A DNA stretch of 64,000 nt. It comes from CAWCVR01 sp963799105. Its GTDB lineage: Bacteria; Acidobacteriota; Terriglobia; Bryobacterales; Bryobacteraceae. Location: positions 1 to 64,000 of the forward strand of contig CAWCVR010000011.1 in the NCBI GenBank assembly GCA_963799105.1. Direction: 5' to 3'. Shown one piece after another: positions 17,478-26,637 of the stretch (the first letter of the stretch is position 1; the number at the start of each line of letters is the position of its first letter). The notes beneath the pieces are model-generated. The model had not been told where the DNA came from. It made no database searches and saw only the letters and a list, made by a program, of their open reading frames with translations. Made by a program: the position numbers and the translations under genes.

Positions 17478-19682
17478 TTGACTACATTTCGATCGGTTCT
17501 TTTCGCGGCGGTCTGTCTAGCCGTGTTGCTAGGGCCGTCTGCCCCGGCGCAGACCCCGCCCTTCACCATCTCAACCTACCAGGGCAACGGGCAAATGATC
17601 TGTAGCGGATGTACGAATTGGCCCTACTATCTGCAGAGCTTCCAGACCCTTGTGGCGAAGGTGGTGGACGCGACTGGCGCACCCGTCGTCAGCACGACGG
17701 TGAACTGGTCCATGTACGGCAATGGCGGCCTGTCGTTCGACCAGACCGTCACCGACACCAACGGTTTGACCACCAATCTATACGCGGTGAACCCGCTCAT
17801 CGGCACGCCATCAACGCCCTACATCGCGAGCCAGGTCTACGCCGCCGTGGGCACCTCGACGGCCACGTTTTACCTGACCCAGGCATTGGCCTCCGCAGGG
17901 AATCTCGGCGCCGCCAAACTCGTGACAGATTCGATCTCGGCGCCTGCCTCGATCAGCGGTTCGGCGGGAAGCACGGGGCCGGCAATTACGGTCCAGATCG
18001 GCTCCACCAACGGGTACGTTTCGGGCATCGAGGTCCGCCTGGTCTCCGCCCAAGCCAGCCCGAGTGTGTCCTGCGCCCCCGGGCCCGCCGGTTCGCCGGT
18101 GGGCGACCCCGGGACGGTGCTTACCGACAACAACGGCAGCGCCACATGCAACCCGATTCTGGCGGGATCCGGATCGGGGAGTGTTTTTGTCCTACTTGGG
18201 GGAGTGACGAATAACCCGGGCGCCAACAACGGCACCGGCGGTCCCAGCGGGTATGATTCGACCTATTGGATTCCCCTCACCGTGAGCGCGCCTTCGCCGG
18301 GTTCCATCCAGGCGACCGGCGGGAACAACCAGAACGTCACCGCCGGCCAGGCGCTCCCCACCCTGCTGACTGCCATCGTAAAAGACACCAAAGGGAATTC
18401 GATTTCGGGACAGGCCGTGAACTGGAGCGTCTCTCCGGCCGGCTCGGGTACATTCACTTACAAGTCGACCGTCTCCGACAGCAACGGCCAGGTGCAGAAT
18501 GGCTTCACGCTATCTGGTACCGCCAACGGGAACATCACCATTACGGCGGCGATCGCCGGCACCAGCCTGGTGCCGGCAACGTTCTCGGAGACCGCCGTGC
18601 AGATGTATGTGCCGACAAACCTTCAGAAGGTCAGCGGCGACTCCCCCGTCCAGAGCGTGGCGTCCGGCCAGCCCTTCCCCAATCCGCTGGTGGTGCAGGT
18701 CTACCTGAACAACGGGCAAGCGGCCAGCGGGGTTACCGTGAACTTCAGTGTCAGCGGTCCGGCATCCTTCACCACCCCGTCCACGCCCACCACGGACAGC
18801 TTTGGCCGTGCCCAGGTGAGCCTTGTCGCCCTGACCACAACCAGCCAGACGCAGGTCACCGTGACCGCGTCGGTCGGCAGCGTGACTCCGGTGACTTTCC
18901 AACTCACCGTGATCCCGCCGGGACCGACGATCAACCCCTCCAGCTTCGTCAATGCGGCGGATCAGAAGGTGGGCTCCGTCTCCCCGTGCAGCCTGGCGAC
19001 GGTGATCGGCCCCGGCATCGCCCCGAGCGTTCAGGGTACTCTGGTCGGCGCCTCATTCGGACCCGGACCCACCTCCCTGGCGGGAGACAGCATCACGTTT
19101 ACCGCGTCCGGCAATACCGTTCAGGCCCCCATTTTCAGCATCGCCAACAACAGCGGAACGCAGTCGATGACCTTCCAGGTGCCATGCGAAGTTACGGCCG
19201 GCACGCTGGCCTCCGTGGCGGTGTCTGTGAGCGGCGGTTCGGCCCCGGTCAACCTATCGATTCTGGCGGCCAGCCCGGGCGTCTATCAGGGTACCGATGG
19301 CCGCGCGCTGCTGGTGCGGCAGGATGGCTCTTTCGTGAGCCCCGCGAATCCGGCCCGCCTGGGTGAAACCGTCACCGCGTTCGTTACCGGCCTCGGCCCC
19401 ACAACGCCTTCGGTGGGCACCAACCAACTCCCGCCGCGCGGTGCGGTGGCCACCGTCAACGGAACCGTGGTTCCCGGAGTGGCCGGCGGGGGCGCCTCGC
19501 TCTACGCATTCTCCCCACCGCAGTTGACGCCGGACCTGGTCGGGGTCTACACAGTCTCGTTCGTGATTCCGGCGAATGCGCCTACCAATAACAACAATGT
19601 TGGATTTTCCATCGGAGTTATCCCGGTAGGGGCAGTGGCTGCCGTTTACAGCAACCTGACGTTTATCGCGATCGGACACTAG
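17478..19682 (+). CDS. secreted Ig-like protein with Solibacter C-terminal domain
   Basis: The product has 734 residues from TTG 17478, chosen because GAGGAGG lies 5 bases upstream. A signal peptide (SVLFAAVCLAVLLGPSAPAQ) is followed by four Ig-like (invasin/Big1-type) domains marked by 'VVDATGAPV', 'VKDTKGNSISGQAVNWSVSP' and 'LNNGQAASGVTVNFSVSGP'. A C-terminal domain of the TIGR03437 type (FVNAADQKVGSVSPCSLATV, later AFVTGLGPTTPSVGTN) follows. Such proteins are exported and are thought to mediate adhesion or matrix binding; nothing catalytic is visible. It has its own promoter region and is followed by a terminator, so it is probably monocistronic. Confidence 0.75.
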   Translation: MTTFRSVLFAAVCLAVLLGPSAPAQTPPFTISTYQGNGQMICSGCTNWPYYLQSFQTLVAKVVDATGAPVVSTTVNWSMYGNGGLSFDQTVTDTNGLTTNLYAVNPLIGTPSTPYIASQVYAAVGTSTATFYLTQALASAGNLGAAKLVTDSISAPASISGSAGSTGPAITVQIGSTNGYVSGIEVRLVSAQASPSVSCAPGPAGSPVGDPGTVLTDNNGSATCNPILAGSGSGSVFVLLGGVTNNPGANNGTGGPSGYDSTYWIPLTVSAPSPGSIQATGGNNQNVTAGQALPTLLTAIVKDTKGNSISGQAVNWSVSPAGSGTFTYKSTVSDSNGQVQNGFTLSGTANGNITITAAIAGTSLVPATFSETAVQMYVPTNLQKVSGDSPVQSVASGQPFPNPLVVQVYLNNGQAASGVTVNFSVSGPASFTTPSTPTTDSFGRAQVSLVALTTTSQTQVTVTASVGSVTPVTFQLTVIPPGPTINPSSFVNAADQKVGSVSPCSLATVIGPGIAPSVQGTLVGASFGPGPTSLAGDSITFTASGNTVQAPIFSIANNSGTQSMTFQVPCEVTAGTLASVAVSVSGGSAPVNLSILAASPGVYQGTDGRALLVRQDGSFVSPANPARLGETVTAFVTGLGPTTPSVGTNQLPPRGAVATVNGTVVPGVAGGGASLYAFSPPQLTPDLVGVYTVSFVIPANAPTNNNNVGFSIGVIPVGAVAAVYSNLTFIAIGH

Positions 19683-19696
19683 TTTCCCTCCTCTCT

Positions 19697-19724
19697 AAGG
19701 GCCGGCCTTCGGGTCGGCCCTTTT
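19697..19724 (+). terminator. rho-independent terminator
   Basis: GGGCCG (19699-19704) pairs with CGGCCC (19715-19720), extended inside the loop, followed by TTTTCATTTT. It separates the secreted protein from the division cluster. Confidence 0.8.
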
Positions 19725-19838
19725 CATTTTCGCTTCCTATTCGCCTACTTCCCTACATATGGTGTGTTGCGCGATCTGTGTAGATCTGGTGGTGTGAAGG
19801 TAACTCCGTACAGGTCATGAGCTTCCACAAAAAACCTC

Positions 19839-19867
19839 TTGCAAACGCTGAAGTTGCGTGGCACAAT
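19839..19867 (+). promoter_or_regulatory. candidate promoter of the division/cell wall cluster
   Basis: TTGCAA (19839-19844), a 17-base spacer and CACAAT (19862-19867) form a fair sigma-70 promoter. Transcription would start close to the first of the four GTGG repeats. Confidence 0.5.
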
Positions 19868-19872
19868 CGGTT

Positions 19873-19908
19873 GTGGTCCAAATGTGGACCTAAGTGGCTA
19901 AGACGTGG
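19873..19908 (+). promoter_or_regulatory. four phased GTGG repeats, probable MraZ operator
   Basis: GTGG occurs at 19873, 19884, 19894 and 19905, spacing 11, 10 and 11 bases, so all lie on one face of the helix. The last overlaps the GTG start codon proposed for mraZ. MraZ is known to repress its own operon through short G-rich direct repeats at about 10-base period, so the position and spacing fit autoregulation. Confidence 0.55.
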
Positions 19909-20390
19909 GCGAGTCGATCAATTCACTGCCGATGATGGAACCACCCCGGGGGATGTACCCGGGTCGGCTCGATGACAAGGGACGAGTCAAGCTTCCTACC
20001 GTATTCCAGCAGTATTTTGACGCTCTTCGGGAAAAGACCCTATTTGTCACAAGCCTGGACCGTCGCATCGCGCAGATCTATCCTATCGCGGTCTGGCGCA
20101 AAAACGAAGAGTTTTTTCAGGAGCACCGGGAGTTGGCGAAGCTGGCCAACGGCGTGGCGTTCAACGCCGCGGACCTGGGTGCGGAAACCGCCATGGACGG
20201 CCAGGGACGCGTGCTGTTCTCTCCGGAGTTGCGCCGCGAGCTGGGCCTGGAAGGGCAGGGACTGCACCTGTACGCGCACCGCGGACGGATTGAAGTTCTC
20301 AACGACGCCATATACGAAGCGCGCCGCAAGGCGGCGACCGAATTGACGGAAGACGACCTGGCCAACCTGGAAGCGGCGGGGCTGACCTGA
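19905..20390 (+). CDS. mraZ: transcriptional regulator MraZ
   Basis: The 161-residue MraZ has the duplicated AbrB-like fold seen as two conserved blocks, GRLDDKGRVKLPTVFQQYF and later DGQGRVLFSPELRRELGL. It binds direct repeats in its own promoter and represses the division cluster. It is the first gene of that cluster, as usual. GTG 19905 gives a slightly long N-terminus; ATG 19931 or 19934 would give the more usual length of about 152, and neither start has a clear ribosome site. The choice matters because the 19905 start lies inside the putative operator. Confidence 0.9.
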   Translation: MGESINSLPMMEPPRGMYPGRLDDKGRVKLPTVFQQYFDALREKTLFVTSLDRRIAQIYPIAVWRKNEEFFQEHRELAKLANGVAFNAADLGAETAMDGQGRVLFSPELRRELGLEGQGLHLYAHRGRIEVLNDAIYEARRKAATELTEDDLANLEAAGLT

Positions 20391-20396
20391 CCATGT

Positions 20397-21257
20397 ATGC
20401 ACGACTCCGTCATGACGCGGGAATCGCTCGAATACCTGGCGGTCCGGCCGGACGGGACGTACGTGGACGCCACCGCGGGGCTGGGTGGGCACACTGCGTT
20501 GATCGCGCAGAGGCTCACGACGGGATTGGTCATAGCAAACGATCGGGATGCACAGTCGCTGGAGCTCGCCCGGAAGAACACCGAAGCGTGGGCGGATCGC
20601 ATCCGCTACCACCAGGGAGCGTTCAGCGAATTAGCCGATACGGTGAAGCGGGCGGGTTGCGGCAAGCTGGATGGACTGCTGGCGGATCTGGGAGTCAGCC
20701 GCTATCAGCTCACGGCGCCGGAGCGGGGTTTTTCAATACTGGCGGACGGTCCACTCGACATGCGCATGGATCAATCCACGGGCATTACGGCGGCCGGCCT
20801 GGTCAATCACACTGCTGAAAAGGAACTCGCCGATCTGATCTTCCAGCTTGGCGAAGAGAGGAGAGCGCGGAGAATAGCCAGAGCACTCGTCAGAGCACGG
20901 CCCATACGGAGCACACGGCATCTGGCCGATGTCGTGGAGCGGGCCGTGCCCAGGACGGGCCGTCTGCATCCCGCCACCAGGACGTTCATGGCGCTGCGGA
21001 TGGCGGTCAACGACGAAACCCGGGAACTGGCGCGGCTCCTGGAGACGGGGCCGGACCTGATGCGGCCCGGCGGCCGGATGGTGGTAATCAGTTTCATGTC
21101 CACCGACGACCGGATGGTAAAGCAAAGATTCAGGGCGCTGGCGGAGCGGGATCGGGCCACGATCCTCACCAAACGCCCGCTGCAGCCGGCGGAAGAGGAA
21201 ACGGCCCGCAATGCCGCATCGCGCAGCGCCAAGCTGCGCGCCATCGAGATGAATTGA
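20397..21257 (+). CDS. rsmH: 16S rRNA m4C1402 methyltransferase RsmH
   Basis: The 286-residue enzyme methylates N4 of C1402 in 16S rRNA. The SAM-binding motif VDATAGLGGHT is near residue 25, LADLGVSRYQL near 100, and the family block HPATRTFMALRMAVNDE near 195. The usual ISFHSLEDRIVK is here ISFMSTDDRMVK, a visible divergence at a conserved His. It starts 6 bases after mraZ; a second ATG at 20393 is out of frame. The N-terminus is slightly short compared with relatives (the usual HxPV is HDSV). Confidence 0.92.
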   Translation: MHDSVMTRESLEYLAVRPDGTYVDATAGLGGHTALIAQRLTTGLVIANDRDAQSLELARKNTEAWADRIRYHQGAFSELADTVKRAGCGKLDGLLADLGVSRYQLTAPERGFSILADGPLDMRMDQSTGITAAGLVNHTAEKELADLIFQLGEERRARRIARALVRARPIRSTRHLADVVERAVPRTGRLHPATRTFMALRMAVNDETRELARLLETGPDLMRPGGRMVVISFMSTDDRMVKQRFRALAERDRATILTKRPLQPAEEETARNAASRSAKLRAIEMN

Positions 21258-21274
21258 GGAGGAAACGGAACACC

Positions 21275-21766
21275 ATGGCGACGCTGCCAGCATTTCTATT
21301 CAGATGGATGGAAGCCAGGCGCCCGGAGGCGGACGCGAAACCGGCGCATTCCTGTCTGCAACGCGATCCCTACCGATTGCGCGCCCTGCCGCAGGACGAC
21401 CTATTCTTCTTCTGCAAGAGGATCGACAACTCGCGGCTGGTGCGCGAACCGGACCCCCAGGCAAAGAGCGCCTGCTGGTCGGCCATCGGAGTGGCGTCGC
21501 TGGCAGTTGCGATTCTGGCGGGGGTGCTGATTCCGGGCGCAGCCAGCACGATCTCGGGATACCGTTTGGAGTCTCTCCGCGCCGAGGAACGGCGTCTCAT
21601 CGACGAACGCCGTACGCTCGACTTGCAGGAGGCCGAACTCCTGAGCCCCGCGCGCCTGAACCAACTGGCGCACAACCAGAACCTGGTCACACCCAAGAGC
21701 GACCAGGTCTTCCACCTGGAGGGCGACAGGCCGGGCGCCGCCGTTGCCATGATGAAGCAGCAATAG
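21275..21766 (+). CDS. ftsL: FtsL-like septum protein
   Basis: The 163-residue bitopic protein has a cytoplasmic tail of about 75 residues, one membrane helix (IGVASLAVAILAGVLIPGAA), then a periplasmic coiled coil (SLRAEERRLIDERRTLDLQE) and the short LLSPARLNQLAHNQNLVTPK block typical of FtsL. It would recruit FtsI/FtsW with its partners at the septum. GAGGAGG sits about 12 bases before ATG 21275. Identification rests on topology and position between rsmH and ftsI, since FtsL sequences diverge strongly. The cytoplasmic tail is longer than usual. Confidence 0.75.
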   Translation: MATLPAFLFRWMEARRPEADAKPAHSCLQRDPYRLRALPQDDLFFFCKRIDNSRLVREPDPQAKSACWSAIGVASLAVAILAGVLIPGAASTISGYRLESLRAEERRLIDERRTLDLQEAELLSPARLNQLAHNQNLVTPKSDQVFHLEGDRPGAAVAMMKQQ

Positions 21767-21799
21767 CGGGAGGGGCGTGATCCGGTCACGCAGCGCATC

Positions 21800-23794
21800 A
21801 TGGTGGAACGTCGTCTGATCGTGATTGTCGTGGCCGTTACCGTGTGGAGCGCGGCCATCGTCAGAAAGCTGGCTTCGCTTCAAATCGCGCATCACCAGGA
21901 GTACGCCCGGAAGGCGCGCCAGCGCCAGGAAGTTTCGAGAGTGCTCCCCGCGCCGCGGGGCGGCATCTACGATCGCAACGGGGAGCCGCTGGCGATGAGC
22001 CTGCCGACGCAGTCCGTCACGGTGAACCCGCTGAAGCTGCCGGACCTGGGAGTGGCGGCCGATCTGCTCGAACAGGTACTCCACATGCAGGGATCGGGTC
22101 TGTACGGCAAGCTCAAGCAGGCTTATGAAAATAGGCGGGGCTACCTGGTGGTGAAGACCCAGATCACGCCGGAGGAAGCCGCAAGCGTCCGCGCGCTGCC
22201 GGTGGACTGGATCGAAATCGAGAGCGCCACCGAGCGCCACTATCCCAAGGGGACGCTGGCGGCGCACGTACTGGGCGGCGTGGACCACGCGGAGAAAGGC
22301 AACGCCGGCATCGAGCAGGCGCTGGAACAGATGCTCCATGGGGAGCCGGGGCAGGAGTTGCTGCTGACGGACGTGCAGCGCCGCGGCATCGCGTCGCGCC
22401 AGGCCACCGAACCCAAGCCGGGCACGCCCATCACCCTCACCATCGACGAGCGCCTGCAATTCGTGGCGGAGCGGCAACTGGCGGCGGCGGTCGAGGATAG
22501 GGGCGCGACCAGCGGCAGCGTAGTGGTGATGAACCCATCGACCGGCGACGTCCTGGCGCTGGCCAGTTACCCGGCCTTCGATCCCAACGAGCCGCCGCCG
22601 GCAGCCGAGGACCCGCGGCGCGAAAACCACGCGACCGGCGTGCCCTTCGAGCCGGGCTCGGTCTTCAAGATAATCACGCTCTCGGCGGCGCTCGAAACCA
22701 CCAACCTGCGGCCGGAGACGCCCATCGACTGCGGCCGCGGCGCCATCACCCTGTTCGGGCGGACGATACACGAAGCGCACGGCGGCTACGGCGTCATGCC
22801 CATGGCGCAGGTGCTGATCCACTCCAGCAATGTGGGCGCCATCCGCGTGGGCATGCGGGTGGGGCAGCAGAATTTGTACGACTACGTGCGGCGATTCGGG
22901 TTCGGGCAGTTGACGGGCATTCCACTGCCGGGCGAATCGCGCGGCAAGGTGCGCAGGCCGCCGCTCTGGACTGCCACCTCGCTGGCGTCGATCTCGATGG
23001 GGCAGGAGGTCAGCGTGACGACGATTCAAATTGCCCAGGCGGTGTCGGCGATCGCCAACGGGGGAATGCTCGTCAAGCCGCGGCTGGTGTTGAAACGCGG
23101 CGCCGAGACGGTTCCCCAGGAGCCGGCGGTGCGCGCCATCAAACCGGAAACCGCATTTACCATGCGGCAGATGATGGAAGGCGTGGTGATGCCGGGCGGT
23201 ACGGGGTATCCGGAAGCGCGGCTGATCGGCTATTCCGCGGCCGGCAAAACCGGATCGGCGCAGATCTTCGATTTCAAGAGCAAGCGCTACACTCACAACT
23301 ACAACGGGTCGTTTGCGGGCATGGCGCCGCTGACCAATCCGGCCATCGTGGTGGTGGTGACGCTGAACGGAACGCACGGGGACGGCGGGTACGGCGGGCG
23401 CGCGGCGGCCCCGGTCTTCAACGCGGTAGCCACGGAGGCGCTGCGCCTCACGGACGTGCCGCGCGATCTTCCGGACAGCGCAGGCAAGACGCTGGCGGCC
23501 GCGAAAGCGGAGCCGGCGAGCGACGTTTCCATTGCCGGGCTGGGCGCCGGGCCGAATATTCTGCAAGACCCGGACGACCCCGAGAAGCCGGCGGAAGGGG
23601 CCAGAGACGCAGCGATTCCGGGGCTCACCGTGCCCGATTTCCAGGGCATGACCATGCGGGACGTCCTGACCGAGGCGGCATCCCGCGGGCTGACCGTGCT
23701 GCCGGACGGCAGCGGCATCGCCAAGGTGCAGTATCCGCCGCCCGGGGCGGCCCTGCACCAGGGGGAGCGCATCCGCGTACGATTCGCACGATGA
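21800..23794 (+). CDS. ftsI: septal peptidoglycan transpeptidase FtsI with PASTA domain
   Basis: The 664-residue class B penicillin-binding protein cross-links septal peptidoglycan. It has an N-terminal membrane anchor (IVIVVAVTVWSAAIV), a dimerisation domain (60-200), and a transpeptidase with PGSVFK (active Ser near 286), SSN near 340 and KTG near 481. A single PASTA domain (VPDFQGMTMRDVLTEA) occupies the last 55 residues and would bind muropeptide or beta-lactam-like ligands. PASTA on FtsI is a feature of Gram-positives and several deep lineages including acidobacteria. The stop overlaps the murE start by four bases. Confidence 0.95.
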   Translation: MVERRLIVIVVAVTVWSAAIVRKLASLQIAHHQEYARKARQRQEVSRVLPAPRGGIYDRNGEPLAMSLPTQSVTVNPLKLPDLGVAADLLEQVLHMQGSGLYGKLKQAYENRRGYLVVKTQITPEEAASVRALPVDWIEIESATERHYPKGTLAAHVLGGVDHAEKGNAGIEQALEQMLHGEPGQELLLTDVQRRGIASRQATEPKPGTPITLTIDERLQFVAERQLAAAVEDRGATSGSVVVMNPSTGDVLALASYPAFDPNEPPPAAEDPRRENHATGVPFEPGSVFKIITLSAALETTNLRPETPIDCGRGAITLFGRTIHEAHGGYGVMPMAQVLIHSSNVGAIRVGMRVGQQNLYDYVRRFGFGQLTGIPLPGESRGKVRRPPLWTATSLASISMGQEVSVTTIQIAQAVSAIANGGMLVKPRLVLKRGAETVPQEPAVRAIKPETAFTMRQMMEGVVMPGGTGYPEARLIGYSAAGKTGSAQIFDFKSKRYTHNYNGSFAGMAPLTNPAIVVVVTLNGTHGDGGYGGRAAAPVFNAVATEALRLTDVPRDLPDSAGKTLAAAKAEPASDVSIAGLGAGPNILQDPDDPEKPAEGARDAAIPGLTVPDFQGMTMRDVLTEAASRGLTVLPDGSGIAKVQYPPPGAALHQGERIRVRFAR

Positions 23795-25275
23795 CACTGG
23801 GCGAGCTACTTTCGGGTGTCCGGCTGACGCAACCGCTTGCGCCCGCGGCGGCCGCTGCGCCCGTGGGCGGCCTGGATTACGACTCGCGAAGGGTGGGACG
23901 GGATTTCGCGTTCTTCGCCTTTCCGGGCAGCCGCGCCGACGGCCGCGATTTCGCCGCGGACGCCGTGTCACGGGGAGCGATCGCGGTGGTCAGCGAGCAC
24001 GGCGCGCCGGAAGGCTTCCCCGCGATCTGGATCCGCGTGCCGCACGGCCGCCAGGCGCTGGCGCTGGCCGCGCGCAACTTCTATGGCAAGCCCGACGAGC
24101 GGCTGCGGATCACGGGCATCACCGGCACCAACGGCAAGACGACGACGGGCTACCTGGTGGATTCCATCCTGCGCGCCGCCGGGCGCACCACCGCCCTGAT
24201 CGGCACCATCGAGTACCGCCTGGCGGACCGCGTGCTGCCGGCGGTGAACACGACTCCGGAATCGCTCGAACTGATCCGGCTGTTCGCCGAATTGGAACGG
24301 GCCGGGGGCGCCAACGTCACCATGGAGGTCTCGTCGCACGCCCTGTCGCTGGGCCGGGTGTACGGGATCGGCTTCCACACCGCGGTGTTCACCAACTTTT
24401 CGCGCGATCATCTGGACTATCACGGCGACATGGAGGCGTACTTCGCGTCGAAGCGGATGCTGTTCCAAGGCGTCGGAGCCGCGCCACCCGAATTCGCCGT
24501 CCTCAACCGCGACGACGAGCAGGTGCGGCGGCTGAAGCCCGATTCCAGGACGCGGGCCATCTGGTACGGCTTCGGACCCGAACCCGAGCTGCGGGTACGG
24601 CATGTGGCTTCGGGCTTCGGCGGACTGCGTTTCGAGATTCAATTCGGCAAGACGCGATTCCCGGTCGAGTCGCCGCTTCTCGGCAGGATTAACTTGTACA
24701 ACATCCTGGCGGCGTGCGGCGTGGCGCTATCCTACGGCCTCGAGCCGGAGACGATTGCGCGAGGCATCGCCCAAATGCGCGCCGTGCCGGGAAGATTCGA
24801 ACGCATCGACGAGGGGCAACCCTTCGTGGTGGTGGTGGACTACGCGCACACAGACGACGCCCTGCGCAACGTCATCGCCGTGGCCCGCGGCCTGGAGCCG
24901 AAACGGGTGATCACGCTGTTCGGCTGCGGCGGGGACCGCGACCGCACCAAGCGCCCGTTGATGGGCCAGGCGGCGGCGGAGAACAGCGATTTCGTGGTGC
25001 TCACGAGCGACAACCCGCGATCCGAGGATCCGTTGGCCATCATGAACGACGCGCTGGTGGGCATCCGGCGCGTGGACGTGCCGCACGTGGTGGAACCGGA
25101 CCGCGCCGCGGCCATTGCGCGGGCCATCAAGGAAGCGCACGAGGGAGACATCGTGATCCTGGCTGGGAAAGGTCATGAACCGTACCAGATTCTGAAAGAC
25201 AGGACGATTCCGTTCGACGACCGGGCGGTGGCACGGGACGTGCTGAAGGGTTATGGGTACCGCCAGCCCAAGTGA
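23791..25275 (+). CDS. murE: UDP-MurNAc-L-Ala-D-Glu:meso-diaminopimelate ligase MurE
   Basis: The 494-residue Mur ligase adds the third amino acid to the peptidoglycan precursor in the cytoplasm. The ATP-binding loop GTNGKTT is near residue 112, the middle-domain block NVTMEVSSHAL near 175, and the specificity motif DNPR near residue 407. DNPR selects meso-diaminopimelate over lysine, so the wall is of the Gram-negative type. The start overlaps ftsI as ATGA, implying coupled translation. Confidence 0.97.
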   Translation: MTLGELLSGVRLTQPLAPAAAAAPVGGLDYDSRRVGRDFAFFAFPGSRADGRDFAADAVSRGAIAVVSEHGAPEGFPAIWIRVPHGRQALALAARNFYGKPDERLRITGITGTNGKTTTGYLVDSILRAAGRTTALIGTIEYRLADRVLPAVNTTPESLELIRLFAELERAGGANVTMEVSSHALSLGRVYGIGFHTAVFTNFSRDHLDYHGDMEAYFASKRMLFQGVGAAPPEFAVLNRDDEQVRRLKPDSRTRAIWYGFGPEPELRVRHVASGFGGLRFEIQFGKTRFPVESPLLGRINLYNILAACGVALSYGLEPETIARGIAQMRAVPGRFERIDEGQPFVVVVDYAHTDDALRNVIAVARGLEPKRVITLFGCGGDRDRTKRPLMGQAAAENSDFVVLTSDNPRSEDPLAIMNDALVGIRRVDVPHVVEPDRAAAIARAIKEAHEGDIVILAGKGHEPYQILKDRTIPFDDRAVARDVLKGYGYRQPK

Positions 25276-25278
25276 GCC

Positions 25279-26634
25279 ATGATCCTGAACCTGCAAGAAG
25301 TTGCGCGAGCGATGGAGGCTGCCAGCGAGATCCGGCCCATCCCGGTCACCGGCTGGAGTGTGGATACGCGGACACAAAGCGCGGGCGACCTGTACTTCGC
25401 GCTGCGCGGACCCAACCACGACGGCCACGATTATGTCGCGGCTGCCCTCGAAAAGGCGGCGGCGGGCGTGGTGGTCGAATCCGGGCGGGAGATCCCGCCG
25501 GAGGCCCGCGGGCGGGCGCTGGGGGTGGCGGACACCTTGCGGGCGTTGCAGACCCTGGGCTCCTGGGCGCGCCGCCGCTGGGGCGGCACGGTGGTGGGTG
25601 TTACAGGAAGCGCGGGGAAGACCACTACGAAGGACGCCATCGCACACCTCCTGCAGGTTGAACTGGAAACGGGAAAAACGGTTGGAAACTTCAACAATCA
25701 CGTGGGAGTGCCGCTCTCTATATTGCGGCTTCCGGACGAGTGCCGCGTTGCGGTGCTGGAGATGGGAATGAACCACGCGGGAGAGATCCGCGAACTGGCC
25801 GGCATCGCCGGGCCGGACATCGGCGTAGTCACCAACGTGGGCTACGCGCACGCGGAATTCCTGGACGCCCTCGATGGGGTTGCCGCGGCGAAGCGCGAAC
25901 TGATCGAGGCATTGCCGGCCGGCGGCGTGGCGGTGCTCAACGCCGACGATCCGCGGGTGCGAGGGTTCCGCGCGACGCACCCGGGACGGACGATGACGTT
26001 CGGTTTCGCGGAGGATGCCGACGTTCGCGCCGAGGCCTTCGGCGAAAGCGCCGCCGGCGCCACGCGGTTCCGCGCCTCGGGAGTGGATTTCGAGACTACC
26101 CTGATGGGCCGGCACGGGGTGATGAACCTGCTGGCGGCGATTGCCGTGGCGCGGGTATTCGACATCGCTCCGGAGCGGCTGCGCGACGCGGTGCGTTCGT
26201 TTCCGGCCGGCCGGATGCGCGGCGAGCGCACCCAACACCGCGGCGTCGAGATCTGGAACGACTGCTACAACTCCAACCCCGAAGCCGCGCAATCGATGAT
26301 CGACGCGCTGCGGGCCGCGCCCGCGCGGCGCCGGTTCGCGGTGCTGGGGGAGATGCTGGAACTGGGGCGGGCCTCGGAAGAACTGCACCGCACGGTGGGG
26401 CGGCATGCGGCGGAGAACGGCGTGGACTTGCTGATCGGCGTGAGCGGGCAGGCGCGCGCCATGGTGGACGAAGCGGTGCGGGCCGGGATGCCGCCGGAAG
26501 CGGCGCGCTTCTTCGAGGACGCCGGAGAGGCGGGCGACTTTCTGCGCACGGCCACTCGCCCCGGGGACGCGGTCCTCTTCAAGGGTTCCCGCGGCGTGCG
26601 CGTCGAACGCGCGCTCGAAAGGTTCATGGCCTGA
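25279..26634 (+). CDS. murF: UDP-MurNAc-tripeptide:D-Ala-D-Ala ligase MurF
   Basis: The 451-residue Mur ligase attaches D-Ala-D-Ala. It has the ATP loop GSAGKTTTKD near residue 110, the KTVGNFNNHVGVPLSILRLP segment right after it, and the C-terminal NDCYNSNPEAAQSMIDAL block that distinguishes MurF. It starts three bases after murE. No ddl gene for making D-Ala-D-Ala is present in the window. Confidence 0.96.
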   Translation: MILNLQEVARAMEAASEIRPIPVTGWSVDTRTQSAGDLYFALRGPNHDGHDYVAAALEKAAAGVVVESGREIPPEARGRALGVADTLRALQTLGSWARRRWGGTVVGVTGSAGKTTTKDAIAHLLQVELETGKTVGNFNNHVGVPLSILRLPDECRVAVLEMGMNHAGEIRELAGIAGPDIGVVTNVGYAHAEFLDALDGVAAAKRELIEALPAGGVAVLNADDPRVRGFRATHPGRTMTFGFAEDADVRAEAFGESAAGATRFRASGVDFETTLMGRHGVMNLLAAIAVARVFDIAPERLRDAVRSFPAGRMRGERTQHRGVEIWNDCYNSNPEAAQSMIDALRAAPARRRFAVLGEMLELGRASEELHRTVGRHAAENGVDLLIGVSGQARAMVDEAVRAGMPPEAARFFEDAGEAGDFLRTATRPGDAVLFKGSRGVRVERALERFMA

Positions 26635-26637
26635 CCC

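Noticed and set aside
21401..23971. 856-codon minus-strand open frame opposite ftsI
   Set aside because: It is antisense to a gene with complete family motifs; long antisense frames are expected at this GC content and its composition (Arg/His/Gly-rich) is not protein-like.
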